The notes: generated by a model from the sequence alone, not told the origin. A stretch of 62,712 nt of DNA from Niveibacterium sp. 24ML (GCF_026586805.1 NZ_JAPFHA010000027.1:1-62712), one strand, 5' to 3'; counted from the first letter of the stretch, positions 31,361 through 38,689 are shown. Numbers and translations: made by a program.

Positions 31361-31374
31361 GCGGGGAGGGCGTC

Positions 31375-31566
31375 ATGGAAGAGCTCACCGAGAAGCGCAG
31401 CTACAGCGTCGAGTTCACCCGCTTTGCCTACCACTACGCCGGCCGCTGGCATCCAGCGTGTCGGATGACGTGGAAAGTACAAGCCGTATCACCGCGTGAG
31501 GCCTTGCGTCTGGCCAAAGCGCGTTACCGCCGCGCGGACAAGTTCCGCGTCACCGAATCGGGCTGA
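31375..31566 (+). CDS. Small hypothetical protein
   Basis: 63 residues, 14 bp after the methyltransferase, with GGGGAGG ribosome site. Basic, aromatic N-terminal half (FTRFAYHYAGRWHPACRMTW) and a helix PREALRLAKARYRRADKF. Could be a small nucleic-acid binder. It lacks a leader of its own and is probably cotranslated with the methyltransferase mRNA. Confidence 0.6.
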   Translation: MEELTEKRSYSVEFTRFAYHYAGRWHPACRMTWKVQAVSPREALRLAKARYRRADKFRVTESG

Positions 31567-31602
31567 TCGCCCGACTCATTCAAGCCGTGTCAATCCGTGC
31601 GA

Positions 31603-31628
31603 CCCGTGGGGAACCGTTCCCCTACGGG
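31603..31628 (+). promoter_or_regulatory. Double hairpin in the leader of 31674
   Basis: CCCGT/ACGGG around GGGGAAC/GTTCCCC, one bulged T. Same plan as the other leaders, though its ribosome-site pairing partner is weak here (ATCT with AGAT). Confidence 0.6.
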
Positions 31629-31673
31629 GCGCTGCCCTGCATCGCACATCTTCATCTGAGAAGGAGATCTACC

Positions 31674-32261
31674 ATGCAGCAAGCAGTTACCCCGGAGAGT
31701 TGCGCACGTGAGCTGTGGATGCTCATCGATCAGCGCGAAGTCAATACCATCAGCGGCCGGCGCGTCGATCGCTCCGAGCGCGCGGTGGTCGAGCGGTACG
31801 TGCGCAAGACCGTCCAGGTCTTTGCCGCGTCCGAACTGGTGGTGCGCTCGGTGGGCGTGCCGCTCAGCGTCAAACATGGCGACCACGCGCAGGTGCTCAG
31901 CACGGTCGAGCGGATCCGCACGTGCTTCTACAAGCGCCTGGTGGACACGCTCGCGCGGCTCGATCGTCGGCGGATGGCCCCGGAAGTCGAGGCCTCGCCG
32001 ATGGCCGTGCTGCACTACGCGGGCAGTTTGCTTGCCGAGCTCGAGCGCCGACTGGGCGATGCGCGCGAGGCAGACATTCAGGCCACGGTGCGTCTTGAGC
32101 TGAGCACACTGGCGCGCGTGCTCTCAAGTCGTCTGACGCGCGATGCCCTGTTCTTTGATGTGCAAACGGCCAGCACCCGGATCCCCGATCGCGCCGATCT
32201 GGAGATTCACCTGGTCAATGCACCGCATGACTTCTGGCTCGTGTCCTTGCTCATTGAGTGA
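31674..32261 (+). CDS. Hypothetical helical protein
   Basis: 195 residues, ATG 31674 behind AGGAGA; a longer frame from 31587 would run through the leader hairpin. Almost all helix, with many Arg pairs, for example RRVDRSERAVVERYVRKTVQVFAA. No known domain. Length and composition suggest a DNA- or RNA-associated factor. The gene is bounded by leader hairpin and a long inverted repeat. Confidence 0.6.
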   Translation: MQQAVTPESCARELWMLIDQREVNTISGRRVDRSERAVVERYVRKTVQVFAASELVVRSVGVPLSVKHGDHAQVLSTVERIRTCFYKRLVDTLARLDRRRMAPEVEASPMAVLHYAGSLLAELERRLGDAREADIQATVRLELSTLARVLSSRLTRDALFFDVQTASTRIPDRADLEIHLVNAPHDFWLVSLLIE

Positions 32262-32297
32262 GGGGGCGATCTGGCAGCGGCGGCTCTCTTAACCCAG

Positions 32298-32359
32298 CAG
32301 ACCCCCCTCGATGAGAGGGGTCTGATTCGAGCGCATCGACGGTGCGTTGGAATCAGACC
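32298..32359. repeat. Two mutually exclusive hairpins between 32261 and leader 5
   Basis: CAGACCCC (32298-32305) pairs with GGGGTCTG (32317-32324), while GGTCTGATTC (32319-32328) pairs perfectly over 10 bp with GAATCAGACC (32350-32359). The two share bases, so only one can form. Could be terminator and antiterminator, although no T run is present. Confidence 0.6.
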
Positions 32360-32410
32360 AAGGGCACTCGCAAGAGGCCCAAGCGCCTTGTGGCGCAGGG
32401 CAAAACCGGC

Positions 32411-32438
32411 TTGCGCCCCCATGCGCGTTGAGTACAAT
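32411..32438 (+). promoter_or_regulatory. Sigma-70 promoter for leader RNA 5
   Basis: TTGCGC at 32411-32416, 16-bp spacer, TACAAT at 32433-32438. A start near 32445 would place P0 at the very 5' end of the RNA. Confidence 0.55.
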
Positions 32439-32457
32439 GGAATCGCTTCTGTAGTAC

Positions 32458-32528
32458 CGCAGACTCTCCCGAGTCGGCGTTTTGTGATCCGTCAGCCCCT
32501 GTCACGGATACGACCGAAAGGTCCGGGG
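32458..32528 (+). ncRNA. Pseudoknot leader RNA, copy 5
   Basis: P0 CGC-GACTC/GAGTC-GCG (32458-32479), P1 ATCCGT/ACGGAT (32487-32509), CAG then CCCC (32496-32499), P2 GACC-GAAA-GGTC (32512-32523), GGGG (32525-32528). P2 changes on both strands relative to copies 1 and 2 while the GNRA loop stays. Confidence 0.8.
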
Positions 32529-32546
32529 TCATCCTTGCATCATCCA

Positions 32547-32619
32547 CCCGAACGGGAAGAACTCACTTCCCGCTTCTGGGGACGTGCGCTCTCCCGTTTT
32601 TTCGTTTCTGGAGAACGTC
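32547..32619 (+). promoter_or_regulatory. Double hairpin and anti-SD stem before 32620
   Basis: CCC/GGGG around CGGGAAG/CTTCCCG (32547-32581). GACGT+TCTCC (32581-32594) pairs with GGAGA+ACGTC (32610-32619) over 10 bp with a four-base bulge; alternatively GGGGA/TCTCC forms just before a run of six T, like a terminator. Confidence 0.7.
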
Positions 32620-32997
32620 ATGTCCAAGCCCGTTGAAGCCCTCAATCCCGTCGATGTCCTTCACGCAACTGCCGTCGAGCAGTGGCAACACCTCTTCGAG
32701 CGCATCCGTGACCCGTTGGTTGCGGCTGTGTTGGTCGAGACGCTTGAGAGCGATGCATCGCTCAAAAAGCAGTTCGCCGCCGCTTACACGCTCGCGCGTG
32801 AAACCCTGGCACGAGACGCGGCTCGTCGCGCTCGCGCCGACCGTAGCCGTCAGCAACGTGCTGTGCTCGCAAGCGCCCTGCGCGCCTTTGCGGTCAAAGC
32901 GGGCTTGATGACGCCGACCCCTCAAAAGGTCAGCATCAGCACTCCTGCGCAGCGCAATGAAGAAACCTTGGTCTGGCCCACGCTTAACCAGGCGTAA
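32620..32997 (+). CDS. Hypothetical protein behind leader RNA 5
   Basis: 125 residues. Helical, with an Arg/Ala-rich central stretch (ARDAARRARADRSRQQRAVLA) that would be a strongly basic helix, and a polar tail. No family recognised; a nucleic-acid binding role is plausible from charge alone. Confidence 0.6.
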   Translation: MSKPVEALNPVDVLHATAVEQWQHLFERIRDPLVAAVLVETLESDASLKKQFAAAYTLARETLARDAARRARADRSRQQRAVLASALRAFAVKAGLMTPTPQKVSISTPAQRNEETLVWPTLNQA

Positions 32998-33017
32998 CTG
33001 ACCACCGCATCAAACCA

Positions 33018-33078
33018 CCCATGGGGACACGCACCCCATGGGGCGTGTCTCCCCCGTTTATCTCTCGTGGAGCACGCC
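33018..33078 (+). promoter_or_regulatory. Competing hairpins with 10-bp anti-SD stem before 33079
   Basis: GGCGTG+CTCC (33042-33052, one bulged T) pairs with GGAGCACGCC (33069-33078). The same bases can pair upstream with GGGGACACGC (33023-33032), and CATGGGG/CCCCATG (33020-33040) is a third option. This is the clearest case of a three-strand switch. Confidence 0.75.
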
Positions 33079-33531
33079 ATGTCCCAAGCCAACGTAGTCC
33101 TCTTCAAGCAACCTGTCGCATCGCTCGATGCACTGATCGTCAAAGCCGTCGCACTGCCCCCCGCGCAATTGCACATGATCGATGAGATCAAACGTGTGAT
33201 GCACGCGGAGCTGCTTTGCGCGCCACTCGAAGGCGCCGATCCTTGGCTCCTGGAGTTGCTCGCAGTGCAAGCGCACCAGGTTGTGATCGGTCGCGTGGCA
33301 CGTCCATTCGTGGCCTCTGAGTGGGTCACCCGGCGCAACTTCTTCGGCACTCACCATGCTGCAGAACGCGTCCTGTGCTCGGATGGCTGCTTTCACGACA
33401 TCGCCGATAGCGGTGTGGTGGTGGCGCGCTTTCCGACCATGTTCGCAGCGGAGGCGGCCGGCTATCTGGCCCTCAACCGCCGCGACGATGCAGTGGTTTG
33501 CGTGACAACGCGACCCTATCTGCAAAAGTAA
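33079..33531 (+). CDS. Hypothetical protein
   Basis: 150 residues, ATG 33079. The N-terminal half is helical (AQLHMIDEIKRVMHAELL), the C-terminal half beta-rich with a SDGCFHDIADSGVVVARF stretch. No catalytic motif seen. No relative is recognised, although it may be an island gene with a DUF number. Confidence 0.6.
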   Translation: MSQANVVLFKQPVASLDALIVKAVALPPAQLHMIDEIKRVMHAELLCAPLEGADPWLLELLAVQAHQVVIGRVARPFVASEWVTRRNFFGTHHAAERVLCSDGCFHDIADSGVVVARFPTMFAAEAAGYLALNRRDDAVVCVTTRPYLQK

Positions 33532-33541
33532 GCCCCTTGCC

Positions 33542-33619
33542 CCGGATGCGCGTCATCCGGGGTCGATTCTCGACCCGACCCGATCCGTTGCCCGACCAGG
33601 CGCGCATCGGGTTTTTCTT
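33542..33619 (+). terminator. Attenuator-like leader before 33631
   Basis: Three hairpins in a row: CCGGATG/CATCCGG (33542-33560), GGGTCGA/TCGACCC (33560-33576), then CCCGAT/ATCGGG followed by TTTTT (33579-33616). The ribosome site GGAG comes a few bases later. The first two share a G, so read-through could be regulated. Confidence 0.65.
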
Positions 33620-33630
33620 TGGAGCCCACT

Positions 33631-34662
33631 ATGGGAAACCTGATGAGCGTTCGGGAGAGCGCCGATGTGTTTGTCGACGCGTGCCTGCGCAACGACGCGG
33701 GCGAGCTGTTGTTCTTGTCGGTCTATGGGCGCGATACCGCTGTGCTCTCACTCTTTGCGGCGTTCTCATTGCCGCAAAGCGGTGGCGGCTATCGGTCCTT
33801 GCACGTGAAAACCGACGAGGGCGAAGTGGAGGTACTGGTCTCGCAACCGGATCGCCTGGAGAAGATGACAGCGCGGCTGCCCAAGGACAATCTGTTCGGA
33901 AACCTGACCCACTCTTGGTTGTATGACCCGGATGCAGTCAGACCCGATCGGGTCAATCGGCGCTCGCTGCTGCTGCAATACAACGAATCGGACGAGCAGT
34001 TCGCTGCGCGGATCTGGTCCAACGTCAAACAGCTCAGCCCTGTACCACTGATGGATCACTGGCGCACCGCGCTCATGGACGGCTTGGGGGACGAACTTGT
34101 CCGCTGGCTCGACCAGAGTGCTGCACCGCCGATCGGATGTGTCGGGGGGTGTCGTGTCGAGCTCGATGAGCGTTTTGAGCGGATGGTCTCGATCGCAGTG
34201 GCCAGTTCGACACTCACGCTCGAACCGGCCGACATGCCAAGTGATGCGGCCGCGCGTATCGCACAGGCCTTCGAGTTTGCCCTCAGTGCCACCCCGGAAC
34301 TGGAGGCGGAACCCGATGCGCAGAGTGTGATCGTCCTGCCCGCCGGCCAGGGTCTGTTTTCCCCAGGTCTTGTGGGCTGCACGCCAGGCATCCAAGCGCT
34401 CGCTGAGCGAGGTGTGAATGTGCAGGCGCTGATCATCAAGCTGCTTCGGCGGCACCTTGCCGGCGACTGGGGCATCGTGTCGGCCGCTGATGCGAGGGAG
34501 AACCGCGCTGCGCTCGTGCAGGGCTTTCGTTTGATGTCGGTCTATCTGATCGATGAATCACTCTCGGAGGACGCAGAGGGGAGTGATGAGGGCGAGAAGG
34601 TCTGGGTGATTACCGAGGCCGATCGCAGTTCCACCACCGTGCTGTTGCCCAGCGAATACTGA
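33631..34662 (+). CDS. Plasmid-related protein with conserved C-terminal domain
   Basis: 343 residues, TTTGGAG before ATG 33631. The N-terminal 210 residues are unlike anything I know. The last 75 residues (VNVQALIIKLLRRHLAGDWGIVSAADARENR... KVWVITEADRSSTTVLLPSEY) match a small domain that occurs alone in many conjugative plasmids, reading HxxGDWG and TEADRSxTTxLLP. Function unknown. The fusion of this domain to a new N-terminus is unusual. Confidence 0.7.
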   Translation: MGNLMSVRESADVFVDACLRNDAGELLFLSVYGRDTAVLSLFAAFSLPQSGGGYRSLHVKTDEGEVEVLVSQPDRLEKMTARLPKDNLFGNLTHSWLYDPDAVRPDRVNRRSLLLQYNESDEQFAARIWSNVKQLSPVPLMDHWRTALMDGLGDELVRWLDQSAAPPIGCVGGCRVELDERFERMVSIAVASSTLTLEPADMPSDAAARIAQAFEFALSATPELEAEPDAQSVIVLPAGQGLFSPGLVGCTPGIQALAERGVNVQALIIKLLRRHLAGDWGIVSAADARENRAALVQGFRLMSVYLIDESLSEDAEGSDEGEKVWVITEADRSSTTVLLPSEY

Positions 34663-34689
34663 GCACAGCATCCAAGTTCGCAGCACCCA

Positions 34690-34759
34690 CCCGCACGGGG
34701 ATCTGATCCCCTCACGGGCTCGGGTCTCCGTGTTCGTCATTCTGAACCCTGGAGATCCG
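34690..34759 (+). promoter_or_regulatory. Double hairpin and anti-SD stem before SNF2 helicase gene
   Basis: CCCG/CGGG around CGGGGAT/ATCCCC (34690-34718). CGGGTCTCC (34721-34729) pairs with GGAGATCCG (34751-34759) over 9 bp with one G-U. Confidence 0.7.
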
Positions 34760-34760
34760 C

Positions 34761-37046
34761 ATGCAGACCAATCTGGCCCCGGCCACCCCCGTTCGACTGG
34801 CGCTGCCGGCACCCGCGACGTTTGCGCTGCCGCAGTTCGTTTCAACCTTCAGCGACAGCCTCATTGCGGCCGTCAGAGAGCAAAACCCGCCCGTCTATGA
34901 GGGGCAGTGCCACCCGGCCCGCGATCGCGTGCTGGACGGCCTAAAACGCAAACCGTTCGACGCGCAGCGCAACACGGTGCAGGCGGTCAGCGCCTTGCTG
35001 GTCGATGCCAATGAACCGGCCGCGATCATCAACGCGGAGATGGGCACGGGCAAGACCATGATGGCGATTGCGACCGCTGCAGTGATGCACGAGGAGGGCT
35101 ACCGGCGCACGCTGATCATCTCGCCACCGCACCTGGTCTACAAGTGGCGGCGCGAGATCCTCAGTACTGTGCCGGGCGCTCGGGTGTGGGTGCTCAACGG
35201 CCCCGATACCCTGCGCAAACTGCTCGCCATTCGCGCCACGATGCGTCCTGCTGAGGTGCCCGAGTTCTTTGTGCTCGGGCGCGTGCGGATGCGGATGGGC
35301 TATCACTGGCGTGCTGCCTTCAGCGCACGGCGCACGGTCTATCGCGACGAGCTGGGCGCGCTGCACCATGCCCGCTACGCCGCGTGCCCGGACTGCGGTG
35401 AGTACCTGATCGACCCGGATGGCGAGGGTCAGCCCTTGTCGCCCGAGCTCGCTCGGGTCGCGCTCGAAGAGCGGCGCCTCTCGTGCACGCACTGCGGTTC
35501 GCGCTTGTGGACCCTGGTGCGCAAACGTGGCGCGGTGCGGCCCAAACGGGAGATCGTGCTCGATGCGCTGCAGAAGTTGCCGACGATCGGCGAGAAGACG
35601 GCGCAGCGGCTCCTTTCCGGTTTCGGTGAGGATCTGCTGGGCTCCATGCTCGAAGACAACGTGTTCGAGTTCATCAATCTGATGGACGAGAACGGCGACC
35701 TGGTGTTCTCCGACCGGCAAGCAGTGCGGATGGAGCGGGCGCTCTCAGCGACGGAGTTCTCGTTCGGACAGGGTGACTATCAGGCCACCGAATTCATCAA
35801 GCGGTATCTGCCTCAGGGTTACTTCGGTCTGCTCGTGGTCGATGAGGGCCACGAGTACAAGAACGAGGGGAGTGCGCAAGGGCAGGCGATGGGTGTGCTG
35901 GCACGCAAGTGCCGCAAAACCTTGCTGCTGACCGGCACCTTGATGGGCGGCTACGCCGATGATCTGTTCTACCTGCTCTGGCGGCTCAACCCCACGGCGA
36001 TGGTGCAGGACGGCTATCGGGTCAATGCCCGTGGCAGTCTGGGTACGGCCGCGCAAAGTTTCATGCGCGACCACGGCGTGCTCAAGGACATCCACAAGGA
36101 GACCACGAGCGTGTCGCACCGGACCTCCAAAGGGGAGTCGAAATCCGATCGAACGAGCAAGGGGGCGGGCTTCGGACCCAAGGGGGTGATGCGTTATGTC
36201 CTTCCCTGGACCGTGTTCCTCAAGCTCGCGGAGATCGGCGGCAACGTGTTGCCGGCCTACAAAGAGCACTTCGTTGAAGTGGCCATGTCGGACGATCAGG
36301 CGAGCGCTTACGAGCGTCTTTCCGGGTCGCTGCGGGCCGAGCTCAGGCAAGCGCTGGCCAAGGGGGACACCACCTTGCTCGGCGTGGTCTTGCAGGTGCT
36401 CTTGGCCTGGCCAGATTGTGCGTTCCGCGAGGAGCGTGTCGTTCATCCGCGCAGTCGCTCACTGTTGGCCTTCCAGCCGCCGGTGTTCGATGAGCAAACG
36501 TGGACGCCCAAGGAGCGTGAGCTGCTGGACCTGTGCAAGCGGGAAAAGGCGCGGCACCGCAAGGTGCTCGCCTACACCGTCTACACAGGGACACGCGACA
36601 CCACGGCGCGCTTGAAGCGGCTGCTTGAGAGCGAAGGCTTTCGGGTAGCGGTGCTGCGTGCCAGTGTCGAAGCGGTCAAGCGTGAGGATTGGGTCGCTGA
36701 CCAGGTGGAGCGGGGCGTTGATGTCCTGCTCACCAACCCGGAGCTCGTAAAGACCGGGCTGGACCTGCTCGACTTCCCGACGATCGCCTACATGCAGTCG
36801 GGCTACAACGTTTATACGCTGCAACAGGCCTCCCGTCGCTCGTGGCGGATTGGCCAGAAGCAGGATGTCGACGTGTACTTCTTTGGCTACGGCGCCACCG
36901 CACAGATGGCGTGCCTGGAGCTGATGGCCAAGAAGATCGCGGTCTCTCAATCGACCTCCGGGGACATGCCCGAATCGGGCCTGGACATCCTGAATCAGAA
37001 CGAGGACAGCATCGAAGTTGCGCTGGCCAAGCAGTTGATGGCCTGA
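34761..37046 (+). CDS. SNF2-like helicase with zinc-ribbon insertion
   Basis: 761 residues. Motif I MGTGKTMM (about 94-101), motif II VVDEGHEYK with DEGH in place of DEAH (about 359), motif III LLLTGTL, and C-terminal motifs with LDLLDFPTIAYMQSGYNVYTLQQASRRSWRIGQKQDV. Between motifs I and II there is an insertion of about 150 residues with four cysteines CPDCGEYL (about 210) and CTHCGSRL (about 245), probably a zinc ribbon, followed by a helix-hairpin-helix-like PTIGEKTAQRLL. This enzyme is a frequent part of conjugative islands. Confidence 0.85.
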   Translation: MQTNLAPATPVRLALPAPATFALPQFVSTFSDSLIAAVREQNPPVYEGQCHPARDRVLDGLKRKPFDAQRNTVQAVSALLVDANEPAAIINAEMGTGKTMMAIATAAVMHEEGYRRTLIISPPHLVYKWRREILSTVPGARVWVLNGPDTLRKLLAIRATMRPAEVPEFFVLGRVRMRMGYHWRAAFSARRTVYRDELGALHHARYAACPDCGEYLIDPDGEGQPLSPELARVALEERRLSCTHCGSRLWTLVRKRGAVRPKREIVLDALQKLPTIGEKTAQRLLSGFGEDLLGSMLEDNVFEFINLMDENGDLVFSDRQAVRMERALSATEFSFGQGDYQATEFIKRYLPQGYFGLLVVDEGHEYKNEGSAQGQAMGVLARKCRKTLLLTGTLMGGYADDLFYLLWRLNPTAMVQDGYRVNARGSLGTAAQSFMRDHGVLKDIHKETTSVSHRTSKGESKSDRTSKGAGFGPKGVMRYVLPWTVFLKLAEIGGNVLPAYKEHFVEVAMSDDQASAYERLSGSLRAELRQALAKGDTTLLGVVLQVLLAWPDCAFREERVVHPRSRSLLAFQPPVFDEQTWTPKERELLDLCKREKARHRKVLAYTVYTGTRDTTARLKRLLESEGFRVAVLRASVEAVKREDWVADQVERGVDVLLTNPELVKTGLDLLDFPTIAYMQSGYNVYTLQQASRRSWRIGQKQDVDVYFFGYGATAQMACLELMAKKIAVSQSTSGDMPESGLDILNQNEDSIEVALAKQLMA

Positions 37047-37116
37047 ACTCGCGGGCGCGCAGTCGGCGCCCGACGTGATTGTGTCTCGCGTGCTCGTCAC
37101 GCTCTTTCAAACCAAC

Positions 37117-37173
37117 GCCCAAGGGGTTCGCCCCTTGGGGCGGACTCCGCGGCGGCCTTTTTGACCAAGGAGT
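37117..37173 (+). promoter_or_regulatory. Double hairpin (UUCG loop) and anti-SD stem before 37179
   Basis: CCAAGGGG-TTCG-CCCCTTGG at 37118-37137, with an outer C and G on each side. ACTCC (37144-37148) can pair with GGAGT (37169-37173) at the ribosome site. Confidence 0.6.
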
Positions 37174-37178
37174 TTCAA

Positions 37179-37676
37179 ATGAGTGAGCAACACGTTCCGG
37201 CCGCAGCGATTGCGGTGCATGACCTGAGCGGCCTGCAGCCCGAGGAAGCCTGCGACGAAGCGCGAACGAACCCGAACATCAAGGACGGTGACGTGCTTGA
37301 TCTGGGCGAGGGCGACGTGGCCGTACTGGTGGCCGCCTGGCCGGTGATGGTCGTTGGCCATTGTTGCGGCTTTCACGAGCTCATCCCCAGCGGTTGGGAG
37401 CGGCTCGATGGTGGCAAGTACCTTGCGGCCGTATCGCGAGCACATGAGCTGTCCAGGGAAGCTGCGGCCAAACGCGGTCCGACGCGGCGTCAGCGCGAAG
37501 CGCTCACGCGGTTTCGTGATGCCTACGGCCGTGACTGGAAGTACAAGCTGAATCTGTGCTGGACGGCCGGGAACTATCGGGCCATCAGCACAGGACAGGC
37601 AGCCCTGCTGCAACAGGTGCGCAACGAGCTCGGACCGGAGTGGTTAGACGCGCTCAAAGACGCGGATCTGGACTGA
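37179..37676 (+). CDS. Hypothetical protein
   Basis: 165 residues, AAGGAG before ATG 37179. An acidic N-terminal half with a short hydrophobic stretch (VAVLVAAWPVMVVGH) and a basic helical C-terminal half (REALTRFRDAYGRDWKYKLNLCW). No family recognised. Same leader class as its neighbours. Confidence 0.6.
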   Translation: MSEQHVPAAAIAVHDLSGLQPEEACDEARTNPNIKDGDVLDLGEGDVAVLVAAWPVMVVGHCCGFHELIPSGWERLDGGKYLAAVSRAHELSREAAAKRGPTRRQREALTRFRDAYGRDWKYKLNLCWTAGNYRAISTGQAALLQQVRNELGPEWLDALKDADLD

Positions 37677-37694
37677 TCTGCTTTTCAACCAAGG

Positions 37695-37751
37695 CCCAAG
37701 GGGTTCGCCCCCTGGGGCGGACTTCGCGGGCGCATCCGAGCAAGGAGGCGC
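37695..37751 (+). promoter_or_regulatory. Double hairpin and anti-SD stem before 37753
   Basis: CCCAAGGGG-TTCG-CCCCCTGGGG (37695-37717), almost a copy of the previous leader. GCGC-TCC (37730-37737) pairs with GGA-GCGC (37744-37751) around one mismatch. Confidence 0.6.
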
Positions 37752-37752
37752 A

Positions 37753-37890
37753 ATGCGCTACTACACCCAGCTGATCGCCAGCGCCACCGGCGTGACCGAT
37801 GCACTTGTTCGCTGGCGCCAGAAGCTGGAAGGACTAGCTGACGATGCGGCGATCACGCCGTGGATCTCACCACCGAAGGTCAGCGCGTAA
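37753..37890 (+). CDS. 45-residue hypothetical protein
   Basis: Short frame MRYYTQLIAS... ending PPKVSA, with AAGGAGG exactly placed before the ATG. Helical and soluble. Last gene of the leader-controlled cluster; a strong terminator follows. Confidence 0.55.
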   Translation: MRYYTQLIASATGVTDALVRWRQKLEGLADDAAITPWISPPKVSA

Positions 37891-37916
37891 GCGCTTGCTG
37901 CACGCAGAGAAAGGTG

Positions 37917-37949
37917 GCCCCCGGTTGAACGAGCGGGGGGTCTTCTTTT
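37917..37949 (+). terminator. Rho-independent terminator ending the leader-controlled cluster
   Basis: CCCCCG (37918-37923) / CGGGGG (37934-37939) followed by GTCTTCTTTT. Marks the border between plasmid core and cargo. Confidence 0.8.
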
Positions 37950-38048
37950 GTGAGTCGCTTACGCAGCGTGGACAGTTCCGCGGTGCGAAGAGCCTGGATG
38001 CGAACGGCACGTTCGCGACGATGGCTAACTCTGCAGATCGCCGCTTTA

Positions 38049-38077
38049 TTGCTCAATGAACATTACGTGGATATTCT
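38049..38077 (+). promoter_or_regulatory. Sigma-70 promoter of parDE
   Basis: TTGCTC (38049-38054), 17-bp spacer, TATTCT (38072-38077); a start near 38084 gives a short leader with the GGAGG site of parD. Confidence 0.6.
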
Positions 38078-38106
38078 GTGTACATGAATCCCAAGGAGGT
38101 GCAGCT

Positions 38107-38394
38107 ATGACCATGCACATCAATCTCTCGCCCGAGATGGAGACCTTCATCAAGGGCAAGGTCGCGGGCGGCTTCTATGGCAACGCGACCGAAGTGATCC
38201 GCGACGCGCTGCGCCGCATGCAGGCCGAAGAAGTCCGCGTGCAGGCTTGGCGTGCGGCCATCAAGAAGGGCGACGACGAGCTCGACCGTGGGGAGGGCAT
38301 CGCGTACACGTCCAAGGCCCTGAACGACATCACCGAAGCTGCGTTAGGCGACATGCACAGCGGGAAGCCGATGGACCCTGATGTCCTCCCCTGA
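38107..38394 (+). CDS. parD: ParD-like antitoxin
   Basis: 95 residues, AAGGAGG before ATG 38107. A ribbon-helix-helix N-terminus (MHINLSPEMETFIKGKVAGGFYGNATEVIRDALRRMQ) is typical of ParD, followed by a toxin-binding tail. It should bind ParE and repress its own promoter. The stop overlaps the parE start by 14 bp. Confidence 0.88.
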   Translation: MTMHINLSPEMETFIKGKVAGGFYGNATEVIRDALRRMQAEEVRVQAWRAAIKKGDDELDRGEGIAYTSKALNDITEAALGDMHSGKPMDPDVLP

Positions 38395-38689
38395 ACGTAG
38401 CCGGAAGCTGGTCCTCTCGCCACGGGCGCGGCAGGACTTCATCGACATCCTGCGCTACACGGGCGAGACGTGGGGCCAAGGCCAGCTTCACACCTACCGG
38501 GACAAGATCAATGACGCCTTGCAGCTCATCGGACGCAATCCAACCATGGGACATCGTTCGCCAGAGCTTCCCGACACGCATCGCCTCTACCTGGTGGGCT
38601 CGCACGTCATCGTTTACCGTGACCAAGAGACCTCCGTCGCAGTGGTGCGGATACTTCACCAGCGCATGAGCTTGGCCAGGCACGTCTAA
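38381..38689 (+). CDS. parE: ParE-like toxin
   Basis: 102 residues. RelE/ParE fold: LVLSPRARQDFIDILRYTGETWG, HRSPELPDTHRLYLVGSHVIVYR and VAVVRILHQRMS are characteristic. ParE toxins inhibit DNA gyrase. Together with parD this pair would kill plasmid-free daughter cells, and it stands directly before a restriction-modification system that can do the same. Confidence 0.88.
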   Translation: MSSPERSRKLVLSPRARQDFIDILRYTGETWGQGQLHTYRDKINDALQLIGRNPTMGHRSPELPDTHRLYLVGSHVIVYRDQETSVAVVRILHQRMSLARHV

